DNA of 64,000 nt from Sulfurospirillum sp. (GCA_014859685.1 JACUTU010000002.1:186001-250000), one strand, 5' to 3'. Positions 44,312 through 55,314 are shown, counted from the first letter of the stretch. The notes: generated by a model from the letters alone, not told the origin. Numbers and translations: made by a program.

Positions 44312-45310
44312 ATGGCACTAAAAGTAGCAATCAACGGTTTTGGACGGATAGGAAGATGTGTTGCGAGGATTATCGATAGTAGAGATGATGTAGAACTTGT
44401 TTGTGTTAATGACACAGCAAGCAGAGATATGACGGAACAATTACTCAAATACGATAGTGTTCATGGGGTTTTTGGTGGCGTTGTGAAGAGTCTCGATGAT
44501 GATTATATGCAGATAGGAAAATCTAAAGTTAAAATGTTTGCAACAAGAGATGCAAAAGAGCTCAATTTTGCAGATTTTGGCGCTGAAGTTGTTTTGGAAT
44601 GTACAGGTGCTTTGCTCACGCGTGAAAAAGCACAAGTTTTTATAGACAATGGCATAAAAAAAGTGGTAATGTCGGCACCTGCAAAAGATGACACACCAAC
44701 ATTTGTTTTAGGCGTCAATGAAGATACTTATGCAGGACAATCAATCATTTCTAACGCAAGTTGTACTACAAATTGTTTAGGGCCGATAGCAAAAGTGCTT
44801 GATGATGCTTTTGGTATTGATAAAGGGCTGATGACTACGATTCACTCCTATACAAATGATCAAAATATTCTTGATGTGAAACATTCTAAAGATCTAAGAC
44901 GCGCAAGAGCAGCCGCTGTAAATATGATACCAACAACAACAGGTGCTGCGAAAGCTATCGGACTTGTACTGCCACAACTTCAAGGTAGATTGCACGGACA
45001 AAGTGTTCGTGTTCCAACTCCAGATGTTTCCATGGTAGATCTCAATGTGCTTGTAAAAAAAGATACAACTATTGAAGAAATCAATACACTTTTTAGGCAA
45101 AAAGCACAGAATTCACTCAAGGGCATTTTGCTTGTTGATGATGAACAAAGAGTTTCTCAAGATTTTCAAACTTGTGCATTCAGTACTATCGTAGCAAGTG
45201 ATTTGACGCAAGTTATCGCAGGCAATATGGTAAAAGTGATGGCATGGTATGACAATGAATGGGGATATTCTACACGCCTTATCGATATGGCGTTACATGT
45301 AAGCAAATAA
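44312..45310 (+). CDS. gapA: Glyceraldehyde-3-phosphate dehydrogenase
   Basis: The 332-residue enzyme contains VAINGFGRIGRCVARII (NAD binding), SNASCTTNCLGP with the catalytic Cys, HSYTNDQNILD with the active-site His region, and WYDNEWGYSTRLIDM. It works in both glycolysis and gluconeogenesis. Here it receives the triose phosphate made by Eda. The start at 44312 follows AAGGAAAG; the longer frame to 44276 is not supported. It is followed by pgk after 9 bp. Confidence 0.97.
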   Translation: MALKVAINGFGRIGRCVARIIDSRDDVELVCVNDTASRDMTEQLLKYDSVHGVFGGVVKSLDDDYMQIGKSKVKMFATRDAKELNFADFGAEVVLECTGALLTREKAQVFIDNGIKKVVMSAPAKDDTPTFVLGVNEDTYAGQSIISNASCTTNCLGPIAKVLDDAFGIDKGLMTTIHSYTNDQNILDVKHSKDLRRARAAAVNMIPTTTGAAKAIGLVLPQLQGRLHGQSVRVPTPDVSMVDLNVLVKKDTTIEEINTLFRQKAQNSLKGILLVDDEQRVSQDFQTCAFSTIVASDLTQVIAGNMVKVMAWYDNEWGYSTRLIDMALHVSK

Positions 45311-45319
45311 GGAAAAATC

Positions 45320-46516
45320 ATGGTTAGATCTATCAAGGATACAGATTTAAAAGGCAAGAGAGTATTTATACGGTGTGATTTTAATGTTCCTTTAGATGAA
45401 TATCTCAATATCACCGACGATAGACGCATAAAATCAGCATTGCCTACGATCAAATACTGTTTAGATCACGGCTGTTCCATCATCTTGGCAAGTCACTTAG
45501 GTCGTCCAAAAGGAGTGTATGAGCAAAAATATTCGCTTGAACCTGTATATAAAAGATTGACGCGCCTACTTGATAATGAGATTAAATTTGCAGAAGATGT
45601 TGTGGGAAATGATGCAATTTCAAAGGCACAAGAGTTACAAGATGGAGAGATTTTACTACTTGAAAATCTTCGTTTTGAAAAAGGCGAAACAAAAAATGAT
45701 CCAGAATTTGCACAAAAATTAGCCTCATTGGCAGATATCTATGTCAATGATGCTTTTGGTGTTTGTCATAGGGCGCACGCGTCTGTTGTGGCAATTACTG
45801 AATGTTTTGGATTGGAAAAAAGTTTTGCTGGATTTTTATTGCAAAAAGAGATTGAGTTTTCACAAAATCTTCTTAAACGGCCATCAAGACCATTTGTCGC
45901 TGTTGTTGGCGGAAGTAAAGTGAGCGGTAAGTTGCAGGCTTTAAAAAACTTAATTCCACGCATAGATAAACTAATCATTGGTGGCGGTATGGCGTTTACA
46001 TTTTTGCGTGCGCAAGGTCTGGATGTGGGTAATTCGCTTGTTGAGGATGATCTTGTGACGGAAGCATTGGTGGTGCTAGAGGAAGCAAAAAAACAACATG
46101 TAAAACTCTACTTGCCAGTTGATGTAGTGGCAGCACAAGCATTTGCTCCTGATGCAACAAGTAAATTTGTCACCACGCAGGAGATTCCAAAAGGTTGGAT
46201 GGGCTTAGATATCGGACCTGCAACTTCTCGATTATTTAGAGAAGCACTCAACGATGCACAAACTATTTTATGGAATGGACCGATGGGTGTTTTTGAATTT
46301 GAAAAATTCTCTAAAGGCAGTACTAAGATGTCACATGTAATCGCTGAAACACACGCGATAACAGTTGTCGGTGGCGGTGATACCGCTGATGTTGTGGCAA
46401 GATCTGGCGATGCTGATGAGATGACTTTTATCTCAACAGGCGGTGGTGCAAGTTTGGAACTTATTGAAGGAAAAGAGCTTCCAGGGATCAAACCTTTGTG
46501 CATCAACGAGCTTTAA
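45320..46516 (+). CDS. pgk: Phosphoglycerate kinase
   Basis: The 398-residue enzyme has [54 protein letters not shown] and WNGPMGVFE, then [13 protein letters not shown]. It interconverts 1,3-bisphosphoglycerate and 3-phosphoglycerate with ATP formation. It lies 9 bp after gapA and one base before tpiA, as in C. jejuni. Confidence 0.97.
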   Translation: MVRSIKDTDLKGKRVFIRCDFNVPLDEYLNITDDRRIKSALPTIKYCLDHGCSIILASHLGRPKGVYEQKYSLEPVYKRLTRLLDNEIKFAEDVVGNDAISKAQELQDGEILLLENLRFEKGETKNDPEFAQKLASLADIYVNDAFGVCHRAHASVVAITECFGLEKSFAGFLLQKEIEFSQNLLKRPSRPFVAVVGGSKVSGKLQALKNLIPRIDKLIIGGGMAFTFLRAQGLDVGNSLVEDDLVTEALVVLEEAKKQHVKLYLPVDVVAAQAFAPDATSKFVTTQEIPKGWMGLDIGPATSRLFREALNDAQTILWNGPMGVFEFEKFSKGSTKMSHVIAETHAITVVGGGDTADVVARSGDADEMTFISTGGGASLELIEGKELPGIKPLCINEL

Positions 46517-46517
46517 G

Positions 46518-47228
46518 ATGGTAGTAGCGGCAAACTTTAAAACAAATCATACGCGAGCAAGCACTACTGAGTTTATCTCTTTTGTGAATGATTTTATAGC
46601 CAATGGCAACGATAAACATCAAGTTCGCATCTATCCATGTGCCACGGCATTTGATAATTTTACACTCCAAAGTGTTTGCAAGGTCGGCGCACAAAATTTT
46701 TATCCAGTGGATAACGGCTCTTTTACGGGTGAAGTTGGATTTGATCAATTAGCAGAATTTGATATCGATTCGCTTTTGATAGGACACTCTGAGCGACGCC
46801 ATATACTTGGTGAATCTCAAGAATTCATCGCTAGAAAATTTAATTTTGCAAAAGAGAGAAACAAAGAGATTATTTACTGTGTAGGTGAACCTTTGGCCGT
46901 GCGAGAGGCTGGAATAGAAGCCGTGATGCAATATCTTTGGGAGCAGTTTAGCGATATTGACATAACATATCCTAGATTGATTGTAGCCTATGAGCCTGTT
47001 TGGGCAATAGGAACAGGTTTGGTTGCAAACATAGAAGATATAGCACAAACACATGCAAGGTTACGGGAAAAGATAGATGCTCCGCTACTGTATGGTGGAA
47101 GCGTAAAAGTAGAAAATATAAGTGAAATTTTAGGTGTCGCAAATTGCGATGGAGTTTTGGTTGGTACTGCTAGTTGGCAAAAAGAGGCTTTTTGCAATAT
47201 GATCAAACTAGCACAGATGATTCAATAA
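46518..47228 (+). CDS. tpiA: Triosephosphate isomerase
   Basis: The 236-residue barrel has AANFKTN with the catalytic Lys (usually AGNWKMN), IGHSERR with the catalytic His, AYEPVWAIGTG with the catalytic Glu, and LYGGSV/VGTASW for phosphate binding. It is shorter than typical (about 250) but similar to Campylobacter TpiA. The start at 46518 is one base after the pgk stop; an upstream frame inside pgk is rejected. The TAA (47226-47228) is contained in the left flank of MITE-like copy D. Confidence 0.94.
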   Translation: MVVAANFKTNHTRASTTEFISFVNDFIANGNDKHQVRIYPCATAFDNFTLQSVCKVGAQNFYPVDNGSFTGEVGFDQLAEFDIDSLLIGHSERRHILGESQEFIARKFNFAKERNKEIIYCVGEPLAVREAGIEAVMQYLWEQFSDIDITYPRLIVAYEPVWAIGTGLVANIEDIAQTHARLREKIDAPLLYGGSVKVENISEILGVANCDGVLVGTASWQKEAFCNMIKLAQMIQ

Positions 47229-48238
<1,010 letters not shown>

Positions 48239-48241
48239 TCC

Positions 48242-49201
48242 ATGATTCGTGTAGCACTCCAAAAATTCTTTTATGTTGTGCTTATGCTTTTTATTATCAG
48301 TGTTATTTCTTTTGGGGCTATCCATGTAGCTCCAAACTCTTTTTTCGCTTCAGGTGAACTCAATCCAAATATAACGCAAGACGCACTTTTGCAACTACAA
48401 AAAGTTTATGGACTCGACAAGCCTTTACATGTACAGTTTTTTTCATGGATAAGTGCTTTGTTGCAACTTGATTTTGGCATCTCTTTTGCAAGTGGTAAAG
48501 CCGTGCGGGATGAAATCCTTTCAAGACTTCCGATCACCCTACTTATAAATTGTATCACGCTTGTTTTTGTCTTTGTTATTGCACTTTTTTTAGGGATAAA
48601 ATCCGCACTTTTACAAGAAAAAAAATTTGACAAATTTACAAAACAATTTTCACTCATAAGCTACTCTATGCCCTCATTTTATCTTGCTCTCTTGCTTGTA
48701 ATTGTGCTAGCTGTGGAGTGGAAAATTTTTCCTATTTCGAGCCTGCATTCGCCTGATATAAATAGCGATTTTGGATATTATCTTGATTTTGCTTGGCATC
48801 TTGTGTTGCCTATATTTGTGATGATTTTTGGTGGTATCGGGAGCTTAAGTATGTATATTCGCAGCTTAACGCTCAGTGTGTTAAAGAGTGATTATCTTTT
48901 TTTTGCAAAATCCAGAGGAATTGAGGGATATAACTTGTTTCGGTATTTTATAATACCAAATATCTCACCGTCCATTATAACAATCCTTGGACTTTCGCTA
49001 CCAGGACTCATAGGCGGTAGCGTGATTTTAGAATCTATCTTTGCTATCAACGGTATGGGTTTGCTTTTTTACCAAAGTGCGCTTGCAAGAGATTATCCTG
49101 TGATTATGGGCATACTCATTATTTCTGCTTTTTTAACACTTCTTGGAAATATCATCGCAGATCTTATCCTTGTAAAACTTAACCCTTATTTTAGGGGTTA
49201 A
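48242..49201 (+). CDS. OppB/DppB-type ABC transporter permease (orphan)
   Basis: The 319-residue inner-membrane protein has six hydrophobic helices and the binding-protein-dependent permease motif around SRGIEGYNLFRYFIIPN (an EAA loop variant), with the OppB-type N-terminus and a periplasmic loop containing YGLDKPLHVQFFSW. It would form half of a dipeptide/oligopeptide or nickel importer channel. No second permease, ATPase or binding protein is adjacent, so its partners must be elsewhere or it works alone. It starts 3 bp after fabI and its stop overlaps the nusA stop (convergent, 4 bp). Confidence 0.82.
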   Translation: MIRVALQKFFYVVLMLFIISVISFGAIHVAPNSFFASGELNPNITQDALLQLQKVYGLDKPLHVQFFSWISALLQLDFGISFASGKAVRDEILSRLPITLLINCITLVFVFVIALFLGIKSALLQEKKFDKFTKQFSLISYSMPSFYLALLLVIVLAVEWKIFPISSLHSPDINSDFGYYLDFAWHLVLPIFVMIFGGIGSLSMYIRSLTLSVLKSDYLFFAKSRGIEGYNLFRYFIIPNISPSIITILGLSLPGLIGGSVILESIFAINGMGLLFYQSALARDYPVIMGILIISAFLTLLGNIIADLILVKLNPYFRG

Positions 49202-50316
49202 ATTCCACCAAAAAGGTTTTTTAGGGCGTTTGGATCTCGCGGCTCTTCTTTGTAGCTATCGTTGAGTATTGTGTTTTTAGCTTCAGTTTCTACAAGTTCT
49301 ATCTGTTTGCCAACAAGCATCGCAGCAAGTCTTATGTTGATGCCACTTTTGCCTATGGCTTTGGATTTTTGATCGCTTGAAAGCGTTACGATCGCTTTCT
49401 CGCCATCAATTTTTACATGTGAGATAACAGCTGGTGCAAGCGCTCGTGCTACGAAGATTTCAGGGATACTTGAATACTCAACGCAATCGATATTTTCATT
49501 GTGTAACTCTTTACTTACAGCATTTATTCGCATGCCTCTTGTGCCGACTGTTGCACCGACTGCATCGATATTTGGATGTAGCGAAGTAAGTGCAACCTTG
49601 GCTCGTTCTCCGGGAATTCTTGCTGAAGCATTGATGATGATCAGCTCATCTTTTATCTCAGGAACTTCCATCGCTAGAAGGGATTCTAAAAACTTTGGAG
49701 ATGTTCTTGAAAGTTCAACTTGAATACCATTGGCTTTATCGATAAAAACTTTGCGGATAACTGCTTTGACTACATTGCCAACTTTAAATTTTTCACCTTT
49801 GATTCTGTTTTTTCGAGGTAAAATCGCTCTAATTTCCTCAAATTCTATAAAAGTACTCTCGTCATTATCAACTCTACTTACCATACCAAATATAGTTTTA
49901 TTGACCATATTTTTATACTTTTCAAAGAGTTGGTTTTCGATAAGTCTTTGGATGTGATACTCAAGTTCTCTTTGCAAAGTAGCAGCCGCTGTTCTGCCTA
50001 GATTATCAAGTGGTAATTCATAAGTGAGTTCATCGCCTATCTCTACATGTGGATCAACTTCTTTGGCGTCTTTTAAAAGGATATATTTTTCAAGCTTGGG
50101 ATCATATTTTGGATCATTTTCATCCACAACAAGAACTTTTTGATACAGTTTGAGTGTTTTGGTTTTTTTATCTAATTCGGTATTGTATTCATACTCTTCA
50201 CCATATACTTTTTTAGCAGTTTTTGTAAGTGCCATACGAACAGTTTCTTGTACATCTTTGATGTCCAAACCCTTTTCATGCGCGATAGAATCGATAATAT
50301 CTATAATTTTTTCCAT
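49198..50316 (-). CDS. nusA: Transcription termination/antitermination factor NusA
   Basis: The 372-residue protein has an N-terminal RNA-polymerase-binding domain (MEKIIDIIDSIAHEKG), an S1 domain (NKTIFGMVSRVDNDEST), and two KH domains (GERAKVALTSLHPNIDAVGATVGTRG; SKAIGKSGINIRLA). It lacks the C-terminal acidic repeats of E. coli NusA, as usual in this phylum. It modulates pausing and Rho-dependent termination. The start at 50316 follows AGAGGAA; the longer frame to 50361 is rejected. It is divergent from the HP0268-like gene. Confidence 0.96.
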   Translation of the reverse strand: MEKIIDIIDSIAHEKGLDIKDVQETVRMALTKTAKKVYGEEYEYNTELDKKTKTLKLYQKVLVVDENDPKYDPKLEKYILLKDAKEVDPHVEIGDELTYELPLDNLGRTAAATLQRELEYHIQRLIENQLFEKYKNMVNKTIFGMVSRVDNDESTFIEFEEIRAILPRKNRIKGEKFKVGNVVKAVIRKVFIDKANGIQVELSRTSPKFLESLLAMEVPEIKDELIIINASARIPGERAKVALTSLHPNIDAVGATVGTRGMRINAVSKELHNENIDCVEYSSIPEIFVARALAPAVISHVKIDGEKAIVTLSSDQKSKAIGKSGINIRLAAMLVGKQIELVETEAKNTILNDSYKEEPRDPNALKNLFGGI

Positions 50317-50458
50317 ATTTCCTCTTTTGTAATAAACACTCTTTTGCAATAAACAAAACAATGAGATCGGGATGATTTTTGCAGATTGCTAAGAAGACTG
50401 ATATTATAGCTTAAGACATCTTTTATTTTCTTTAATACGCAATTTATTGAAAAGTTGT

Positions 50459-50464
50459 TATAAT
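50459..50464 (+). promoter_or_regulatory. Probable promoter of the HP0268-like gene and miaB
   Basis: TATAAT at 50459-50464 is in the 181-bp gap between divergent nusA and the HP0268-like gene, 33 bases before the ATG. AAAAAGGAAG gives the ribosome site. Confidence 0.5.
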
Positions 50465-50497
50465 CTTCGATTAAAGTAAGCAAAAAAGGAAGCCTAA

Positions 50498-50740
50498 ATG
50501 GAATTAAAATTAGCGAGAAGTCAAGTCAATGCAAAACCTAAAAGTGTGCAACTTGCAAAAATTGAAGAGGTCATTGAAAAAGAGGGACAGAAAATTTTTT
50601 ATTTTGATAGAGAAAATTCCCACAAAGATCTTGTAGCTTTGGTTGAGCATTTTGAAGAAAAAGAGTTTAGCGTATATCTTCGCGAGGTAAAGTATGGACT
50701 AGGTGAAGAGGATTACATGTATGAGATTCACATCTTATGA
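50498..50740 (+). CDS. HP0268-like small protein (putative nuclease)
   Basis: This 80-residue protein matches the length and pattern of H. pylori HP0268 (IFYFxxxNxHKDxxxxVxxFxEK...YLxEV...YMYEIHI). HP0268 has been reported to have nicking-endonuclease and RNase activity. Here IFYFDRENSHKDLVALVEHFEE and YLREVKYGLGEEDYMYEIHIL are visible. As in H. pylori, miaB follows directly, after 9 bp. The function in tRNA or RNA metabolism is suggested by that conserved pairing but not proven. Confidence 0.8.
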   Translation: MELKLARSQVNAKPKSVQLAKIEEVIEKEGQKIFYFDRENSHKDLVALVEHFEEKEFSVYLREVKYGLGEEDYMYEIHIL

Positions 50741-50749
50741 GGCGAGTCG

Positions 50750-52060
50750 TTGCGTAGCGTAAAAAAACTTTTTATTGAAACTTTGGGATGTGCGATGAAC
50801 ACGCGTGATTCTGAACATATGATAGCAGAGTTGCAAAGTAAAGAAAATTATGAAATCACTGATGATGCCAAGAGTGCTGATCTTATCCTTATCAACACAT
50901 GTAGTGTACGAGATAAGCCTGTGCAAAAGTTATTTTCAGAGATAGGCGTGTATAAGAAGCTCAAAAAAAAAGGTGCAAAGATAGGCGTTTGTGGTTGTAC
51001 GGCAAGCCATTTGGGAGATGCCATATTTAAAAGAGCGCCGAGCGTGGATTTTGTATTGGGTGCTCGCAATGTATCTAAAATTTCAGAAGCTGTTAATACA
51101 CCAAAATTTATTGATGTTGCTATAGATTATGATGAGAGCAACTTTGCTTTTAGTGAGTTTCGTGCCTCCCCATATAAAGCATACATCAATATCTCCATAG
51201 GTTGTGACAAGCAATGTACTTATTGCATTGTGCCACACACTAGAGGGGAAGAGATCTCTATACCGCTTGAGCTTATCATAGCAGAAGCTACAAAAGCAGC
51301 AAATAGCGGAGCAAAAGAGATTTTTTTACTTGGACAAAATGTCAATAATTATGGTAGAAGATTTTCAACAAACAGTGATAAAAAAATCGATTTTTCAGAT
51401 TTGCTTGATGCAATAAGCCAGATCGATGCGGTGCAAAGAATTCGATTTACTTCGCCACACCCTTTGCATATGGATGACAAATTTTTAAATACTTTTGCTA
51501 ACAATCCTAAAGTTTGCAAATCGATGCACATGCCATTGCAGAGTGGTTCAACACGGATTTTAGATGGAATGAAACGAGGCTACTCTAAGGAATGGTTTTT
51601 AAATAGAGCTTTAAAGTTGCGCGAAATGATTGATGATGTTTCCATTAGCACTGATATCATCGTTGGATTTCCAGGCGAAAGTGATGCTGATTTTGAAGAT
51701 ACAATGGATGTACTTGAGCAGGTGAAATTTGAGCAAATTTTTGCTTTCAAATACTCGCCAAGGCCACTTACAAAAGCAGCCACTTTTGATAATCAAGTGG
51801 ATCCACTTATCGCTGCTGCTAGACTTGATCGTTTGCAAAAAAGACAAGATGAAATTTTGGATGCGATTGCTTTGAGTAAGCAAGATAAGATTTTGCAAGT
51901 ATATTTTGAAGAGTTACGAAGCAGTGGATTTATAGCAGGGAGAAGTGACAATAACGCACTTGTGCAAGTAAAAGCCAGTGATTCTGTTTTGGGGCAAACC
52001 CATAATGTTTTGATCACGAATCCAAAAAGACTCTCACTTTATGGGCAAATAGTTGATTAA
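50750..52060 (+). CDS. miaB: tRNA-2-methylthio-N6-dimethylallyladenosine synthase
   Basis: The 436-residue radical-SAM methylthiotransferase has an N-terminal UPF0004 domain ([33 protein letters not shown]), the radical SAM cluster [19 protein letters not shown], and a C-terminal TRAM domain. It adds the methylthio group to i6A37 of tRNAs reading UNN codons. The start is TTG 50750 ([14 protein letters not shown]), 10 bp after the upstream stop. Its end overlaps the acyltransferase gene by 8 bp. Confidence 0.95.
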   Translation: MRSVKKLFIETLGCAMNTRDSEHMIAELQSKENYEITDDAKSADLILINTCSVRDKPVQKLFSEIGVYKKLKKKGAKIGVCGCTASHLGDAIFKRAPSVDFVLGARNVSKISEAVNTPKFIDVAIDYDESNFAFSEFRASPYKAYINISIGCDKQCTYCIVPHTRGEEISIPLELIIAEATKAANSGAKEIFLLGQNVNNYGRRFSTNSDKKIDFSDLLDAISQIDAVQRIRFTSPHPLHMDDKFLNTFANNPKVCKSMHMPLQSGSTRILDGMKRGYSKEWFLNRALKLREMIDDVSISTDIIVGFPGESDADFEDTMDVLEQVKFEQIFAFKYSPRPLTKAATFDNQVDPLIAAARLDRLQKRQDEILDAIALSKQDKILQVYFEELRSSGFIAGRSDNNALVQVKASDSVLGQTHNVLITNPKRLSLYGQIVD

Positions 52061-52679
52061 AAAATTCCAAAAAAAGGTATTGCAACTCCTTGCGCCACCA
52101 ATTATTTATGTGCTCAATCACTTGCTTTACCTTACATGTAAGAAGAATTTTCACTATAACAAAGAGAAAAAAGCTCCAACTCCAAGTGTGTTTGTGCTGT
52201 GGCATGGGGAGCTTTTAATGCTTGCTTTTGCGTATGTTGCGTATAGAGGATCAAAAAATATCGATTCTATCATCAGTGAGCATGGCGATGGAGAGATTGC
52301 AAGTCGATATATCCGTTTGTTTGGCGGCGGTGTTATCCGTGGGAGTTCAACAAGAGGTGGTATCAAAGCCCTGAAGGCAGCTTTTAATGCAATCAATCAA
52401 AAACGAGATATAGGCATCACGCCAGATGGCCCAAGAGGTCCTAGATACTCTATCTCAAATGGTGTTGTGCAAATAGCGCAGAGAAAATCTGTGCCAATTG
52501 TATGTCTCAATGTTCGTCCATCTTCGTGTTGGAGATTTGATAGTTGGGACAAATTTTTCATTCCAAAGCCTTTTGCGACGCTGGATTTTTACATCTCAGA
52601 GCCATTTTATATCGATGGGATGGACGAAGAGGCGGCAAAAAAATTTATTCAAGAGAGGTTGTTGCGTAATGCTTTCTAA
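52053..52679 (+). CDS. DUF374 lysophospholipid acyltransferase-like protein
   Basis: The 208-residue protein has [12 protein letters not shown] (the W-H motif), [25 protein letters not shown] and [21 protein letters not shown], which are the DUF374/PlsC-like acyltransferase motifs. Members may acylate lipid A or lysophospholipids. The TTG start at 52053 overlaps the miaB stop, and its own stop overlaps the next gene. The same order is kept in H. pylori and C. jejuni. Confidence 0.85.
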   Translation: MIKKFQKKVLQLLAPPIIYVLNHLLYLTCKKNFHYNKEKKAPTPSVFVLWHGELLMLAFAYVAYRGSKNIDSIISEHGDGEIASRYIRLFGGGVIRGSSTRGGIKALKAAFNAINQKRDIGITPDGPRGPRYSISNGVVQIAQRKSVPIVCLNVRPSSCWRFDSWDKFFIPKPFATLDFYISEPFYIDGMDEEAAKKFIQERLLRNAF

Positions 52680-53121
52680 GGCGTATCTTATAGTACTCGT
52701 TTTTGTGATTTTTGCAGGGAGTTTTTTCTACTTTTCTAGCAATTCATCGTATAAAAACTCAACCCAATCTCGTGTGTATTATTTTCTAGGAGATTATGAA
52801 AAAGCCTTGTATCATGCACAGATTGCTTATGAACTCGATAGCTACAACAAGATGGCATTTACAGTTTTGACACAAAGTAAGATTGCTAAAAAATATGAAA
52901 ACTACATACAAGAAGGCAATCTTTATTTGCAAAAAATAGCAACAATTTCTGATAAAACTATCCTTGGCGATGGTGATCGATTTCGTATAAAAATGATGTG
53001 TGAAGTGATGATAGATAGCTTTGATATGCTCACACCAACCGCACTCACAGATAAAAACTTACTTGAAAATGCAAAAAAGATGCAAGAAAAGTTCAAACAA
53101 CTCTATAAGGAGTTATTTTAG
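52669..53121 (+). CDS. Membrane-anchored TPR-like hypothetical protein
   Basis: This 150-residue protein has one N-terminal membrane helix (AYLIVLVFVIFAGSFFYFS) followed by helices with a TPR look (YYFLGDYEKALYHAQIAYELDSYNKMAF). The ATG at 52669 lies inside the end of the acyltransferase gene, with AGAGG 10 bases upstream; a longer frame from 52498 is out of phase with the upstream protein and rejected. No function is recognised. It is part of a conserved block leading to the PilM/N/O-like genes. Confidence 0.75.
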   Translation: MLSKAYLIVLVFVIFAGSFFYFSSNSSYKNSTQSRVYYFLGDYEKALYHAQIAYELDSYNKMAFTVLTQSKIAKKYENYIQEGNLYLQKIATISDKTILGDGDRFRIKMMCEVMIDSFDMLTPTALTDKNLLENAKKMQEKFKQLYKELF

Positions 53122-53159
53122 TGTTATTAGAGGCAGACTTAAGCAAAAATAGTTTAAAC

Positions 53160-53165
53160 TATACT
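53160..53165 (+). promoter_or_regulatory. Probable promoter of the PilM/N/O-like operon
   Basis: TATACT at 53160-53165 in the 74-bp gap, with AGGAAG at 53180-53185 before the ATG at 53196. The T-rich stretch between is typical of promoters in this phylum. Confidence 0.35.
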
Positions 53166-53195
53166 TTATTTAAAATTTTAGGAAGATAAAAAGAT

Positions 53196-54263
53196 ATGGC
53201 ATTTCGTTTCAATGGACTTATTCAAAAATATTTTACAAACATTTTTGTGTCTGTTGTGCGTTATGCAAATGAGTGGCATCTACACTCAAAAGTTGTAAAA
53301 AATGGAAAAATTTTGAGAAAATTTTCAAAATCTTTTCCCTTGCAAAGTAACGATACGCTTAGCAAAGAACTTCTTGATTATCTTGAAGAACTCTACAATA
53401 CTCACACCTACATGTACCTTTCTTATTTGCTAGATTCGATGGGGCAAGGAGCAATTTTTGGTACAAGTGCTCAAGATTTTGAAAACAATAGCATTGATTT
53501 TAAAAATATCATTCCTCTAACGGTAGAAAAAAAATGGTCTCTGTACGCATCTTTTATTGATATCAATTGGACAAAGAAGATCTTTGAACAAGCGCCCATT
53601 GATTTTATTTATTCTCCTTTTATACTGCTTTATGATTTTATTTGTACAAGTAAAAAATCACAGCAACCAATATTTTATATTTTCAACCATCAAGATTATG
53701 TAGCAATGGCTGTTTTTGCGGATACTACTTTGCTTTTTGCCTCCTTTTTTAAAACAGCGATAGATGAGGGTTTGCTTGGAAATGAAGCGGTTGAAAATTG
53801 GGAAGAAGAAGAGGCTTTGGATGATACGCAAAAAATTATTGAGCTAAGCGATGAACAGGAAGAAGCAGAGGATTTTGAATCATTAGAATCCCTTGATGAT
53901 CTTGAATCTTTCAATGCACTAGAGGGTTCACATGATTTAGAATCAGCCTTTGAATCTGAAAATGATGAGGATAAAGAAACAACAATGCTTGGTAGATTTG
54001 GTGAAAAAAATGATAATGATATACAAATTTATGGCAGAGATATGTATGCTTACAAATATTTACTCGTTTCTATCAAAGAATATTATAAAAATAGAGTCTA
54101 TGCAAGCGATTTTATAGAGAAAATTGTGATTTATGATGGGTATGAATTGAGTCGTGATTTTATAGATATGATCGAAAAAGATTTGATGATGGATGTTGAA
54201 ATCCATAAGATTGATATATCTCAAAGTGTTTGCGATTTGGCTATAAAGGAGATTGGGCTATGA
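53196..54263 (+). CDS. PilM-like protein with acidic insert
   Basis: The 355-residue soluble protein has no recognisable motif, but its position before single-pass PilN-like and PilO-like proteins matches the order of type IV pilus/type II secretion alignment genes, where PilM is an actin-fold ATP-binding protein. Residues ~206-265 form a highly acidic, low-complexity stretch (NWEEEEALDD; EQEEAEDFESLESLDDLES). Its C-terminal part has YKYLLVSIKEYYKNR. Recognition is by context only; typical PilM ATP motifs are not evident. The last bases overlap the next gene (ATGA). Confidence 0.5.
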   Translation: MAFRFNGLIQKYFTNIFVSVVRYANEWHLHSKVVKNGKILRKFSKSFPLQSNDTLSKELLDYLEELYNTHTYMYLSYLLDSMGQGAIFGTSAQDFENNSIDFKNIIPLTVEKKWSLYASFIDINWTKKIFEQAPIDFIYSPFILLYDFICTSKKSQQPIFYIFNHQDYVAMAVFADTTLLFASFFKTAIDEGLLGNEAVENWEEEEALDDTQKIIELSDEQEEAEDFESLESLDDLESFNALEGSHDLESAFESENDEDKETTMLGRFGEKNDNDIQIYGRDMYAYKYLLVSIKEYYKNRVYASDFIEKIVIYDGYELSRDFIDMIEKDLMMDVEIHKIDISQSVCDLAIKEIGL

Positions 54264-54784
54264 GATATAGTTTTATAGCCCCACAGAAAAAATCGCTTTT
54301 TAGTATGTTCACAAAAGTGTGGCTAATCTTTATCGCTAGTGTTGTGATAGTATTGATGGTTTTTGGTCTTTTTTTGTTTATTAGATCCACGCAATTCAAA
54401 AAAGATGCCACACTTTTAGATATGCAAAGAATTGCATTGGAGCAAGAAATTCAAACCGTTGATCATAGAATCGAATTTATCCTCAAACAAAAAACACTTG
54501 CTGAAGAGATTTATGCCAACAATCTTATGCTCAAAGAAAGCATAAAAAATCTTTTTGATCTTGTGCCAGATCAGATTACGCTTTCAAAAGTGATGATGGA
54601 TAAAACCTCACTTACCATTTATGGAACCACTCCAACAAAAGAGAGTTACAAATTTTTACTAGAAGTGCCTTTGCGTTCTATCTTTCAAGAGAGCGATACA
54701 GTTTTTTATCTCAGCGATAAAGGCTGGTATAATTTTGTAAGCACAAACAAAATCGTCACAAACGAATTGATGGGGGCGCAGTGA
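54260..54784 (+). CDS. PilN-like membrane protein
   Basis: The 174-residue protein has one membrane helix (VWLIFIASVVIVLMVFGLFLFI), a coiled-coil segment (LLDMQRIALEQEIQTVDHRIEF) and a C-terminal small fold with VPDQITLSKVMMDKTSLTIYG, the pattern of PilN ferredoxin-like domains. The ATG at 54260 overlaps the previous stop (ATGA) and AAGGAGA at 54246-54252 supports it. It is followed by a PilO-like gene overlapping by 4 bp. Confidence 0.6.
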   Translation: MRYSFIAPQKKSLFSMFTKVWLIFIASVVIVLMVFGLFLFIRSTQFKKDATLLDMQRIALEQEIQTVDHRIEFILKQKTLAEEIYANNLMLKESIKNLFDLVPDQITLSKVMMDKTSLTIYGTTPTKESYKFLLEVPLRSIFQESDTVFYLSDKGWYNFVSTNKIVTNELMGAQ

Positions 54785-55314
54785 TGGATAGAAGCATGGA
54801 GAAGATCGATATCTTAAAATTACTCATTTTTCTTATGGTTTTTATCGTGATCACCCTTGGTATGATTCTTTTTTTTATCATTCCAAATGTGAAATCTTAT
54901 CGTGCAAATAAAATAATCGATCAACGAGCGCTTACGCATAAGATGCGTGTAGAAAGTGTATTGCAAGAGAGAGAAGCAGAATTTGCAACACTTAAAGAGC
55001 AAAATAGACGCGCAATTACAGCTTTCGTGCATGGATTTTCAGATGAAGGATTTTTACAGTATGCACGAAATTTTTTTGATACAGCAACACTTAAGGCACT
55101 TGAAAAAGAGGATTATAAGCAAGATTTTACCACCTATGCCTTACATGTAAGAACAGCATTAAAGAGTCCTGTGAATTTTTATGATTTTCTCGAAGGTCTT
55201 AATAAATTTGAAAATATCATTCAAGCAGATTTTCCAATCCATATGGAATCAAATGCAAGCACTATCGATGCTTCTTTTATGATTCGTGTCTATGAGATTA
55301 ATGCAACTCGTTAG
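54781..55314 (+). CDS. PilO-like membrane protein
   Basis: The 177-residue protein has one membrane helix (LLIFLMVFIVITLGMILFFII), a coiled-coil (RVESVLQEREAEFATLKEQNRR), and a C-terminal domain with FYDFLEGLNKFENIIQADFPIHM, as in PilO. PilN and PilO form the periplasmic alignment heterodimer of type IV pili and type II secretion. GTG 54781 overlaps the previous stop (GTGA); ATG 54784 is the alternative. Its end overlaps the convergent tilS by 17 bp. Confidence 0.6.
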   Translation: MMDRSMEKIDILKLLIFLMVFIVITLGMILFFIIPNVKSYRANKIIDQRALTHKMRVESVLQEREAEFATLKEQNRRAITAFVHGFSDEGFLQYARNFFDTATLKALEKEDYKQDFTTYALHVRTALKSPVNFYDFLEGLNKFENIIQADFPIHMESNASTIDASFMIRVYEINATR

